A stretch of 64,000 nucleotides of DNA, taken from contig CANTUZ010000002.1 in the NCBI GenBank assembly GCA_947846985.1, positions 58,477,563-58,541,562 of the forward strand. The letters run 5' to 3'. The stretch comes from Fratercula arctica. Its lineage: Eukaryota > Chordata > Aves > Charadriiformes > Alcidae. Shown here piece after piece: positions 50,935 through 61,600 of the stretch. The notes beneath the pieces were generated by a model, which saw only the letters and a program-made list of their open reading frames with translations, did not search any database and was not told the DNA's origin. The position numbers were made by a program, and so were the translations under genes. The stretch's first letter is position 1; every line of letters starts with the position of its first letter.

Positions 50935-53740
50935 TCCTTGAACTCTGACAGGCTTGGTGCCTTGACCACTTCCCTAGGGAGCCTGTTCCAGTGATTGACC
51001 ACCTTCTCCATGAAGAACTTTTTCCTAATGTCCAATCTGAACTTCCTCTGATGCAGCTTCATTCCATTTCCTCATGTCCTGTCACAAGTCACCAGAGAAG
51101 GGAGATCAGCACCTCCTCCTCTGCTGCCCCCCTTGAGGAATTTGTGGACTGTGATGAGGTCACCCCTCAGCCTTCTCTTCTCCAAGCTGAACAAACCAAG
51201 TGAGCTCAGGCACTCGTGTAAATCTTGCCCTTGAGGCCTTTCACCATCTTGGTCACCTTCCTCTTGACACACTCTAATGGTTTGACGTCCTTCTCATATT
51301 GAGGCATCCAAAGTCGCACGCAATACTCAAGGTGAGGCCCCAGCAGTGCAGTGTCGAGTGGGACAATCACCTCCCTCTACCTGCTAGCTATGCTGTGCTT
51401 GATGCACTCCAGGACACGGTTGGCCCTTTTGGCTGCCAGGACACATTGTTGACTCAAATTCAACTTGCCATCAACCTAAATCCCCAGATTTCTTTCCATG
51501 GGGCTGTTCTTCAGCCTCTCATCCCCCAATTTGTACTTACAACCAGGATTATCTTGTCCCAGGTGCAGAATCCAGCACTCGCTCTTGTGAAATTTCATAT
51601 GATTGGTGATTGCCCAACTCTCTAGTCTATCCAGATCTCTCTGTAAGGCCTCTCTACCCTCAAGGGAGTCCACAGCTCCTCCTAATTTCATATCATCAAC
51701 CAACTTAATGTACATTCAATTCCTGCATCCAGATCATTTATAAAAACATTAAAGAGAACCGATGCTAAAATTGAGCCTTGTGGAACCCCACTGGTGACCG
51801 GCCACCAGCCTGATGTAACCTCATTTACTATAACTCTTTGAGCTCAAGCTGTAAGCCAATTGCTTACAGTATTGCAACATATTATGTACTTGTCTAGCTG
51901 TCTGCTGGACATTTTGTCCAGAAGGATACAGTGACAGATAGCATCAAAAGCTTTGCTAAAATCCAAAACCACCACGTTGACTTGCTTCCCTTGGTCAACT
52001 AGATGAGTGACCTTTTCAAAAAAAAGGAAATTGAGTTGGTTAAGCAGGACTTTCCCCTCATGAACCCACGTTGGCTATGACCAATGACTGCTTTGTCTCT
52101 CAAGTGTTTTTCAAGTAACTCCCAGAATAACCTTCTCCGTAATTTTACCATGCACTGAAGTGAGACTGACAGGCTTGTAATTACCAGGGTCTTTCTTCTT
52201 ACACTTCTTGAAAATTGGCACAACATTTTCCAGCTTCCAGTTGACTGGGACATTTCCAGATTCTCAAGACCATTGAAAAAATAATGGAGAGAGGTCCCAA
52301 TAACATCATCCATCTCTTTCAGTACCCTGTGATGAATCCCATCAGGCCCCATAGACTTAAGCGCAACCAGCTGAAGCAGCAAGTCTCAAACACTTTCAGA
52401 GTCATCTGGGAGTTTATCATCCTCCGGTTACAGTCTTCCAACACAGGGGTCCCAGGGCCCATCAACAGTGTTGAAGACAGAGGCAAAGTCATTAAATCTG
52501 TCTGCTTTGTATACATCCCTATTTGTGAAGTGACCAACCTCATCAAGTAACAGAACAACGTTATCATTGATCCCCCTTTTGCTGTTAAAATATTTAAAAA
52601 AAAAAAAAAGAACTTTTTTGTCCTCACGGTACTGGCCAGCTTGAACTCTAATTGAGTCTTGGCCACATGAATTTCTCGCTGCAGTGGTCAACAGCACCTC
52701 TGTAGTCTGCCGTGTTGCCTGTCCTTGCTTCCAATATTGGTACAGTTTCCTTTTCTGCTTGAGTTCTAGAAGATTCCTGGTCAGTCAAGCTGGCCTTCTT
52801 CCCCACTAGCTTGACTTCCCACACTTTGTAATTGCCTGCTCCTGTGCTCTTAAGAGATGGCTCTTAAAAAGTGAGCAGCATTCATGGACCCCAATACCTT
52901 CAAAAGCAGATTCCCAGGGGACCTTACTAACTAACTCTTTCAGCAGCCCTGAATTTGCTCTCCCCGTATCCAGGGTCAAAGTCTTGCAGGCAGTTTTTCT
53001 CCTGTTGCCAGTGATTTAAAACTCAACTACTTGTTGGTCACTGTGACACAGACAGCCACTAATCACCACTTCACCCATGGGCCTCTGTTTACAAACAACA
53101 AATCTAGGAGTATACCTTTTGAGTTGGCTCTCTTAGTACTCGCACCAAGAAGTTATCTTCAACAAGCTCCAGGAATTTCCTGGACCTGTTTGTGTCTGCT
53201 GTATGATGTTCCCAGTTGATGTCACCTCCCAAGGGCAGCTGAGCTGATCTACGCATATCTGTTAATTCCTTCTAGAATAATTCATTGGTGTCATCATCCT
53301 GGCTGGGTGGTTGACAGTAGACTCCCACAACAACATCTGCTTTATTTACTTTCCCCATGTCATCACCAACTGCAAGCACCATAGAATCCAACCCCTCCCT
53401 TACATACAGCACTGCCACCCCCCTGCTTTACCTGCCCTGCCTATGCCTCCTGAAGAACCTATAACTGTCCGTCGCGGCACACCAGTCACGATTCTCATCC
53501 CACCAGCTTTCACTTAAGCCAATGATGTTGTAGCTGTGAGACTGGGCCAAAGTTTCTACCTCCTCTTGTTTATTCCTCATGCTGCATGCATTAGTATAGT
53601 GACATTTCAAATGTGCTCCAGTGTACTCAGCACACCGTGGAGCAGGCTGAAAGACCTCACTTGCGTACCGTCCCTCAAACATTGTCATGCCATCCCATGA
53701 CTTATCACTAGAGAACCTGGTTTTATCCCTTTCCCCCTTC
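50935..53740 (-). pseudogene. CR1 ORF2 remnant (APE endonuclease plus reverse transcriptase)
   Basis: Successive broken minus-strand frames follow CR1 ORF2 order. Near 53.65-53.44 kb are endonuclease blocks (LKCHYTNACSMRNKQEE, ESWWDENRDW). Near 53.35-53.15 kb come VGVYCQPP and a GGDIN block in place of GDFN. At 52.38-52.00 kb the reverse transcriptase finger region shows KSMGPDGIHHRVLKE and GFMRGKSCLTN. At 51.98-51.70 kb are [21 protein letters not shown] and a catalytic block reading LVDD for the usual FADD. From 51.70 to 50.94 kb runs the C-terminal thumb/tail. At least several frameshifts and stops interrupt it, plus an internal A14 tract at 52596-52609. It is a pseudogene with no host role inferred. 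Confidence 0.88.
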
Positions 53741-53744
53741 AAAT

Positions 53745-54300
53745 CCAGTTTAAAGCTCTTTCAATGAGCCCTGCTAACTCTGTGCAAAGATCCTTTTCCC
53801 CATTTGAGAGGTGTACCCTGTCTGTTGCTAGCAGGCCTGCCATCTTGTAGACCATCCTGCGATTAAAAACCCCAAAATTCTGCCAATAACACCAGTCATA
53901 AGAGCCAAGTATTGATCAGCTGGCTCTGCCTGTTTCTTCCAACAGCATTCTGTGCAACTGAAAGGCTAGAGGAAAACACTACTTGTGCTCCTGAACCCTT
54001 AACCAGTTGTCCCAAGGCCCTGAAGTCTCTTTCAATTGCTGTTGGACTTCCTATGGCAACTTCGTCACTGCTTACGTGAAAAAGCAATAATGGATAATAA
54101 TCCCAGGGCTCTATCAGGATAGGAAGTTTTCTTGTAACATTTTTTACCTGAACCCCCAGAGAGGCAGCAGACTTCCCCAAGAAGCAGGTCTGGTCAGCAT
54201 ATTGGGCCTTCTGTTGCCCTTAGGAGAGGGTATCCTATGACAATAGCCTATCTTGTTTTCTTTAAAGAAGTGGTTTTGATGTGGGATGTAGGCTGACACC
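53745..54300 (-). pseudogene. CR1 ORF1 remnant (esterase-like domain)
   Basis: Broken frames between about 54.30 and 53.75 kb match the second half of CR1 ORF1. Recognisable blocks include AIVIGYPLLRATEG (normally ..VIGDSLLRGTE..), NVTRKLPILI, DYYPLLLFHVSSDE (family: ..YYPLLLLHVGTND..), DFRALGQLVKGSGAQVVFSS and, near the end, a block resembling LLxxDxVHLSxxGK. These are the SGNH/GDSL-type esterase blocks described for CR1-like ORF1 proteins. Here the HVGTND motif reads HVSSDE and the first block has Y where Asp precedes the catalytic Ser region, so the domain is degraded. The N-terminal part of ORF1 is missing or unrecognisable. Confidence 0.8.
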
Positions 54301-54310
54301 CCACATCAAA

Positions 54311-56534
54311 CACCTTGGCAACACCTCCAACCTAGATGGACCATCAGCCTTATAACTATTTGCTTCCAATTCCAGACTCTCATACCCACTGTGCAAGGGA
54401 AGAGATTAAACATTGCTTTATGATACGCACAACTTGCATTTTTTTATAAAGATACACCAAAATTAGATAACCAAACAGCACAGAAGATAATCCGTTATCA
54501 AAATTTCAAATGAGCATTCCTGCCAAGATCTATGAGAATGTCAGAGAACAGCAAGAGCAGCAGATAAGCCAGAAGCCAAAGGTGACCCCAGTGCAAGCAG
54601 TGCCCTCACCAACTAGGGTACCATCCCACAGGGCACAAACACAGTGGGAACAACATGCTCCAGTGACAATCCCCTACAAGGCAAGCTGATGGATCGGGTC
54701 CAGGGGACGTTCCAAGGTCCAGTCACAAACAGCAGGAGACAGAGCTGAAGGTCCACCCTGGAGACCAGATCAGAGACAGAACTGAGTACAAGCATGGCCA
54801 TAACATAGTTCAGGCAAGAACTAAAGGCCCAGGACTGTGCTTTAATAGGGCTCCTGGGCCCATTGGCTCGGGGGTGGAGGAAGCCCAGGTGAGGCTGCTC
54901 TAGGCTATTAGGGTCTATTAGTGCCCTAAGGGCACTGAAAAGAGCTTGAAAATTTGCTCCTAGTCAGGTATCAGGACAACATCTATTGCTGCTTACAGCT
55001 TCCTCTGTCTGTCCATCCATCTATCCCCCCAAAGGTAGTTTCTGCAGAAAACCTTCCATGCTCCAAGACTAACAGTATGTGATGGAGGAATCACAGTGTG
55101 TACCTGCACCAAGGAAAAAGCCACACTGATACAATGGGTGGAGTCACAGACAGTGAGTGACACCAGTTAGGAAAGAATGATTCAAAGGTGAGGGATCACC
55201 ACCCAGCACTAGAAACCACCTGCAGGAGAAAGGCAAAACCATAGCTGATAAATGAAATGCCTTTTGGTTTCTGGATCAGCCACGCAGGTGAATTGCAAAG
55301 AGCACCTGCTAATCGATCAGCTGTTTAGTTGGAAGACAAGCGAACCTGCACATCCAGGTTATCTTGCAGTGGAAAGCAGTGTGTAGATGGGAGGAAAGAG
55401 GGAGCTGGGGCAAGAACGCATGGACACTCATGTCTTGCTAGGTCTCAGTGTCAGGACCTGTCCAGGACTCCTGCCAGGCTCACCCCAGGGAGATAGGCAG
55501 TGCCCTCAGGACCCGCAGTCCACAAAGAGCCAGCTTATTCCATGACCGATAGCGCAGCCAGCATGGAGCAACCAGCAAAATACAAACCGAATTTGACTGC
55601 CAGTATTGCCCCCCAAACCACGGATGCCCAACCACAACATGCCCCACCACTCCAATTTCAAAAGTCAACAAGAGGGCAAGAGAATTCTCACAAAAACAAG
55701 TTTACATATTGCACCTTGATACCGCATCAACACAGAGTGAGGATGACACCTACTGAATACCCCCCGCAACCTGAAGCGTCAGCACAAGATTCTTCCAAGG
55801 GTTTGAACCTCAAAGCTATCATAGGGTAAAGTGGTATTGCTGTGAGGTTAAAAGGCAGAGCAGGAATTACCTTTTTGGCAATATCATGTTTGTTTGATGA
55901 TAGAAGGTCCTTGCTATCTCAGACCTGTGTTTGGCAAAACTGTACATCTAAATGGACATCTTTTTTTTTTTTTTTCCCTTCAGATTTTGATCTTGGAGCT
56001 TTGCTGCCACGATAGCTAATGGTACAAAAATATATTTGTCTGAACGCAAGCACTGAAAAGGTAGAGAAAAAACTTTGCCGTTTAGTCTGTTAGGAAATGT
56101 CTATAAAGATGCTACATAGAGCAACTGCAGAAGAAATTTGCCTTTTTTTCTTGTTATGATGTGACACGGTGTTGGGTCATGCTGGCTTTGCCTGTAAGCT
56201 TATCAACAGTGTCTCATCCTTTAGGAGTCTCTGCTACAATTTTGGTTGAAGTACCTTTCTGGAAAAGAGGACTCTTGAGAAAGAAAAGCAGTTGTACAAG
56301 ATGACCTAATAGTTGAATAATCTTTTCCCTTTAGGCAAAGCATGAAAGAACATGAAAGCTACCAAACAGGGTGATCAGAAATAACTGGAAATACGTGTCC
56401 TGAAGGTTGGTACATGAGAGATCCCAAGGGTCACTCAAAAACACACCACCAGTTATTTGCTCCTTCTAAACCTGGGGGGGGGGTGTGTGTCTTTGGAGAG
56501 TCACACTCCCACTCCCCTTTTCTTTACTTTTTTC

Positions 56535-56609
<75 letters not shown>

Positions 56610-57976
56610 CACACACATAGTGACAGTATCTACACAGATATGTACCGCTGATGGAAAACAAATGCCGGTATAGGACCCCTAGAGACCCAAGAACTTTCCT
56701 GTTCTTATTTGAGGGAATATTACTGAACTGACAGACTCTCCCATCAGGTATGTACCATGCATACGTTGCCCAAAGATGCACATGTTACACTCCACTTCGT
56801 TGAACATGTGTTTCCTCAAGTTGTCTCTGCAGAGCTAATTCAGCATAATTACAGCGGACTGTAAAGACCATTACTTAGACAGGACAATATTAATATACAT
56901 TTTGTTTAATGGAGGCTTGTTAGCTCACTGCCAAGGAATATGTAAGCAAATCATCATTAATCCGGAAAGCTTGAGTAACATCGTAAGCTCTAGGACCCAA
57001 TTTTGATTAAGAGTCTGAAGTTATCTCCGGGAACATATCTTCAGATCTGCAGCAGTGTGGAAAGAGTAGTTTTTCCTGAAGTTACTTTTGTATTCTTCTG
57101 CTCTTTACATGTGTATTTAAATACATAAATTCACATGAACCTGAGAAGTGACTTTCTTAATAACAAACAATAATAGGAAGTAGGTCAAATGCTGGTCTCA
57201 TTTACAACTTCACTGACTTCTGTAGGGTCTTAATGATCTGCCAAGGACAAAAATTTGGCTCCATATTCCCAGAAAGGGTTCTGGTTAGGAAATCTGAAAC
57301 CATGTAACCTTTGTGCCATCATCAAGTGTGTAAGTAATAGAACTGCTGGTGTACAAAGTGCTTTCGGACGGTGCCTCTGAGAGTGGCTGTCAGCCTTTAC
57401 AGAGAACAACGTTGCCTCTTCCCTCTTCTTGAACTGGAATGCAGAAGAAGACAGAACCCCCAGAACAAGCTGCTTGGGATAGGGGATAGGGTTAGGGTAA
57501 GGAGAGTCAAACCTGGGCTTTCCTGAGACAGATCAGCAGCATCCTCCCCCGTTCCCTTACAAGTGATCTTGGTAGTCTGGGGGATCAGACGGCTTGTGCC
57601 GGTTACCAGACACACTAGGGAAGGAGTCAGAGCATCCTCCATAAAAATTATATTGCAGGAGGGAAACTGGCTAGCCTTAATGGGTGCAAAGAGGTAGACA
57701 AACTGGAGACGGCTCTATGGGGAGATCTGTGCTGTGGGACCACTGCACCACACCTGAGTCAAAGGGACTGCAAGAATAGATCCTGGGAGCAGGACTCCAG
57801 GCTGACTACTAGTGGCCACCGTAACAGTAGGAAGGGAAGGTACATAAAGCTTTTAAGTGAGGGAGAGGATTTGTAGATCCAGGGAAGAGGGCAAGGGGAG
57901 ACAAAGGATGAAATCTCACCTCGGGTGCCAGGGTCTGGAGTGAGACTGACAGCTCTCCAGTTTGGAAGTAAACAAC
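54311..57976. other. Flank between two CR1 elements, no gene recognised
   Basis: This stretch holds unique sequence, a T tract near 55962-55976 and the (CA)(CT) microsatellite at 56540-56604. Near 57478-57500 is a short stretch with GGGATAGGGTTAGGGTAAGG. No coding signal or interspersed repeat was recognised. Confidence 0.65.
56540..56604. repeat. Compound microsatellite (CA)18(CT)14
   Basis: A perfect CA run at 56540-56575 passes directly into a perfect CT run at 56576-56604. It is the longest dinucleotide array in the window. Alternating purine-pyrimidine beside a homopyrimidine tract is typical of a compound microsatellite. Likely polymorphic; no gene connection seen. Confidence 0.97.
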
Positions 57977-58619
57977 TGGCAATGTGTGCTCACAGCCCAG
58001 AAAGCCAGCTGTATCCTGGGCTGCATCAAAAGAAGCATGTCCAGCAGGTAGAGGGAGGTGGTTCTGCCCCTCTACTCCACCCTGGTGAGACCCACCTGGA
58101 GTGCTGTGTCCAGCTCTGGTGTCCTCAGCACAAGAAGGACATGGACCTGTTGGAGCAGGTCCAGAGGAGGGCCATGAAGATGATCCGAGGGCTGGAGCAC
58201 CTCTCCTATGAGGACAGGCTGAGAGAACTGGGGTTGTTCATCCTGGAGAAGAGAAGGCTCCGGGGAGACCTCATTGCAGCCTTTCAGTTCTTAAAGTGGG
58301 CCTACAATAAAGACAGGGACAGACTTTTTAGTGGGGCCTGTTGTGCTACGACAAGGTGTAATGGTTTTAAACTAAACTAAGGTATATTCAGACTAGATAT
58401 AAGGAAGACTTTTTTTTTACTATGAGGGTGGTGAAACACTAAAACAGGTTGCCTCGAGAGGTCGTAGATGCCCCCCCCCCCCCCAAACATTCAAGGTCAG
58501 GTTGGACAGGGCTCTCAGCAACCTGATCTAGTTGAAGATGTCCCTGCATATTGCAGGGGGGTTGGAGTAGGTCACCTTTAAAGGTCCCTTCCAACCCAAA
58601 CTATGCTATGATTCTATGA
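57977..58619 (+). mobile_element. 5'-truncated CR1 LINE, 3' end, comparatively well preserved
   Basis: A plus-strand CR1 fragment of about 640 bases. A continuous frame to about 58380 encodes the ORF2 C-terminus with family-typical blocks ([52 protein letters not shown]). The 3' UTR follows, with CAACCTGATCTAGTTGAAGA, GGTCCCTTCCAACCCAAACT and the terminal GATTCTATGA at 58610-58619. Similarity to avian CR1 starts abruptly near 57977, the typical 5' truncation of CR1. A C14 homopolymer at 58471-58484 replaces normal element sequence. It is on the opposite strand to, and visibly less decayed than, the CR1 at 50.8-54.3 kb, so it is probably a later insertion of a different subfamily. Confidence 0.95.
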
Positions 58620-61600
58620 ACCAGAAATCCTGTAACAACAAAATATCTTAAAGCCTTGCAGGGGAAAGGTTTCGGTTTGACAGGTCTTAATGAGTCTGCA
58701 AAACTGAATAACTCGACTGTCAAAAAAGAAGTATTTAAGTAGTCTTGAAGTCATCTTAAAGTTTGCCTGACTTACAGAGACCGGAAGCTAATGTAAGACA
58801 GAACTGCTACCCCCAGGTTGGCCCACCATGAAATGCTTTAAAGGTGGATAGTCTTCCATATGTGAAGGGAAAGCTTTCAAAATAAGTTTTTAACCTGTTC
58901 TGGAGATGTCCTAAAAGAGCTAGCCAGTGCGCATACTCAGTGCAGTGAGGTATGAGTATGCTCAGGAATAAGTTTGAACCTTGGTTTGGGAATTGAACCA
59001 AGGCACAGAATTGAAAACACTGGACACGAGTAGCTTGAACAAGGATACTACGCACACAAGCATCCTCATGGAGTGACAGACAAAGAACAGAAAATGCTGT
59101 GTCTCGAGTGCCTTTGCATCTGGCTGACAGAAGGCATATCTCCACTCTGAGGTGCAGACAGTGATATATTACCATGGCTTGTGTTGTGTATAAGACACAG
59201 TGGTTTGGACAAAATCTGATGAGGATGCTATAGATATGTTTCCTAAGAAACAAGTCTAAGTATAAGAAGACCCAAGAGCAAACCTGAACAGTAGACCCTT
59301 AGTCAAGGCTTGTTAAGTCATGTCCTTGCTCTGTTTTGGTCTACTGCAATCAACTGTCCCCAAGGTTTGGGGCAGGGGTCTCTCCCACAATCCATTATGA
59401 ATGAGGCTGCACTGATTTTGGTTCCTTTCACTCTGTGCTGCACTGCCAAACTATCCCAGATGGTCTTGTACCCTTAAATATTTTTACATTTCCTCATGCC
59501 GTTTATCAGGGCATGAAACAAACACCCTCAGATGGACTACATGCTTTGGTAGAACACAATGCAGTCCTCACATTAGTTTATTCACTCTGAACACAAAAAA
59601 AATGACAGCTTGCAGCCAGAAGGGCATTGAATAGCTTATGCTCTGCTGACTAGGAGTGTGGACGTCTCTCTGCATCTGTACTTGCAGGCTTGCCCTTAAA
59701 CAGGCAGAGGTACAAGGCCCTTTGGAAAGAAGAGATGCAAAGTTGCACAGAGGTTGTATAAGTCTCCATCATTTCTGACTCTCGCTCCTCTCAGAGGGCA
59801 GACGCACTTCCTGCAACTTGGGAGATTCCTCCCTTATGAAGAGATATCAAAGTTGGCAATTCAGCCCCATGTTCTCTAAAAATAATTTAAAGGAATTATT
59901 TGCCAAGTTTCCCTTCTTTTCTACTTTCCTGATGCCCCACATCGACTACAAGACCTTTGAATAACACTAAGTCACGGGAGATACTGGCAGTTTTCCTGTT
60001 CTGTGTGAGGAGAACCATTTCTTTAATGACGACCACAACGGGACCAAGACTAGTTCCTTCTTAATTTATTTGCTACTGAGCACAGCCCTCAGAAACTCTA
60101 CGTTGTGATGCGTAGTGCATTCCCGTGACAGGTATATCAACTCCCAGTCACATGGCAAGAGCTTTACAGAAAGATTGCAGTGTATGTGTTCTGAATTGCA
60201 TTATTATGCACATACTCACACACGTAAACACGTTGCATTGTTTTTGTGATCATAATCAAGCTGCCTATGCAAAGCAGACACCAGTCTCACATTCAGGCAC
60301 CGGGGCAGAACTTTCAACACAAAACCAGATCACTCAAGTGTTGTGTAGGGTTGCCAGGTTCCCAAAAGGCTGGAGCTCTAACAGTTGGCATCTCAAAAAC
60401 ACCCTCTCCATGTGTTTGCTTCCACCTTTTGTGCACTGCTGCCTGTGTATGTGTTTATGTGCACAGAGCATGTCCTGTGTAAGCAAGCACTGTGAAAGGG
60501 AACATATCCATTATGTGAATACATACATCCAAGTGCAGAGGAAATCTCTCTTCTCATTTATACAGAAAAGTAAGTGTCATTAGGGCCACTCGTTACCTTT
60601 GGACTCTAAGTTGTAAAGTATATTTATAAAGTAGCAAAGAGTACCGAAGGGACTGAATACATGAATTTGAACACAGGTACAGAACTATGCTTTCTGGATC
60701 ATTCCTTAATTTCTGTAAAGCTTAAATAAAGATGCCTTTTTTACTTGTTGAAGTCTTTTCTCCTTGTATAAAGATTTTTTTGAATTATCTTACCCAAGTC
60801 TGTGCACAGTTTCCTGTAGCAGAAGCTGACTGATTTGAATACATCTTCTTGCAAACCTTGAAGAGCTGAAAAGCCAGTGGTTTGCTTGTTTGTCTGTTTG
60901 TTTTTAAATTATTAGACATGACTGAAAATATTCCATTGAGACTTTTTTTTAATCTTTTTTTAGTGGAAGAGTTAGGAGCACGTAAACACACATGAACTTA
61001 ACTATATGTTTAACACTTTACAAAAGAAGAGCCTTAAAATTCCGCCTGTGAAAGCCTGAGAATCTCATACACTTCATTTTTACATACATACCAATATACC
61101 CACCAGAAGCTTTGGCTCATCCTTTTAACAAGTAATTAGTTATTTGAGCCTTTTGATGAAATGATCTGTGAAAGATCAGTGTTCCAGAATCCCAATGCTT
61201 TAATAGAGATTTAATTGTAGCTTTTGGTAAGTGCCAAAGTGATGGATGGAGTAATCGCAAATGACATTCTCTCCATGTAAAAGCACCATTCTTTTGGTAC
61301 ACTAAGCAGCACCAAATTGTCCAGTTAATAGTTAAATGGTGTTAAAATAAAGGAGCTGATACAAGCAAAAACCCAAAAAGTACTGAGGTTGCATTTGCCT
61401 TTTGGGAGGACAGTGTAGAGTCCAAGTGCTTGAGGAACTGAGGTTTAAAATATAATCAGGTCAGAGGTATTATATTGGGTATTTCTGGTGCAGATCAAAG
61501 GGAATTCTAAAGCGCTCAATTAATCCCTCTGTCCCAGCATGATGCCTGCCCTCCACATAAGCAAAATCCCGTGGGCCAGTGTTCATTATACTAAGGTGCT

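Larger units (their letters stand above)
50826..54310 (-). mobile_element. Near full-length CR1 LINE retrotransposon, degenerate
   Basis: This minus-strand non-LTR retrotransposon of the chicken repeat 1 (CR1) family is about 3.5 kb long. In element order it shows a partial ORF1 with an esterase-like domain, then ORF2 with apurinic endonuclease, reverse transcriptase and C-terminal regions, then a short 3' UTR. It ends near 50826 with TACTCTATGAT, resembling the CR1 terminal octamer (ATTCTATG). CR1 copies are usually cut to a few hundred bases at the 5' end, so this is an unusually long copy. It carries many stops and frameshifts and cannot be active. No target-site duplication was found, as is normal for CR1. 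The 5' edge is approximate: recognisable similarity fades near 54.25-54.31 kb. Confidence 0.92.

Noticed and set aside
42049..55681. GTCAACAAGAGGGCA found near 42.05 kb and 55.67 kb, resembling a CTCF core
   Set aside because: It matches the CTCF consensus only partly, and a shared 15-mer is within chance expectation in this window. It cannot be supported without ChIP or a motif score.
57478..57500. Interstitial telomere-like GGGATAGGGTTAGGGTAAGG
   Set aside because: It contains only about two TTAGGG-like units, too short and imperfect to call a telomeric relic.
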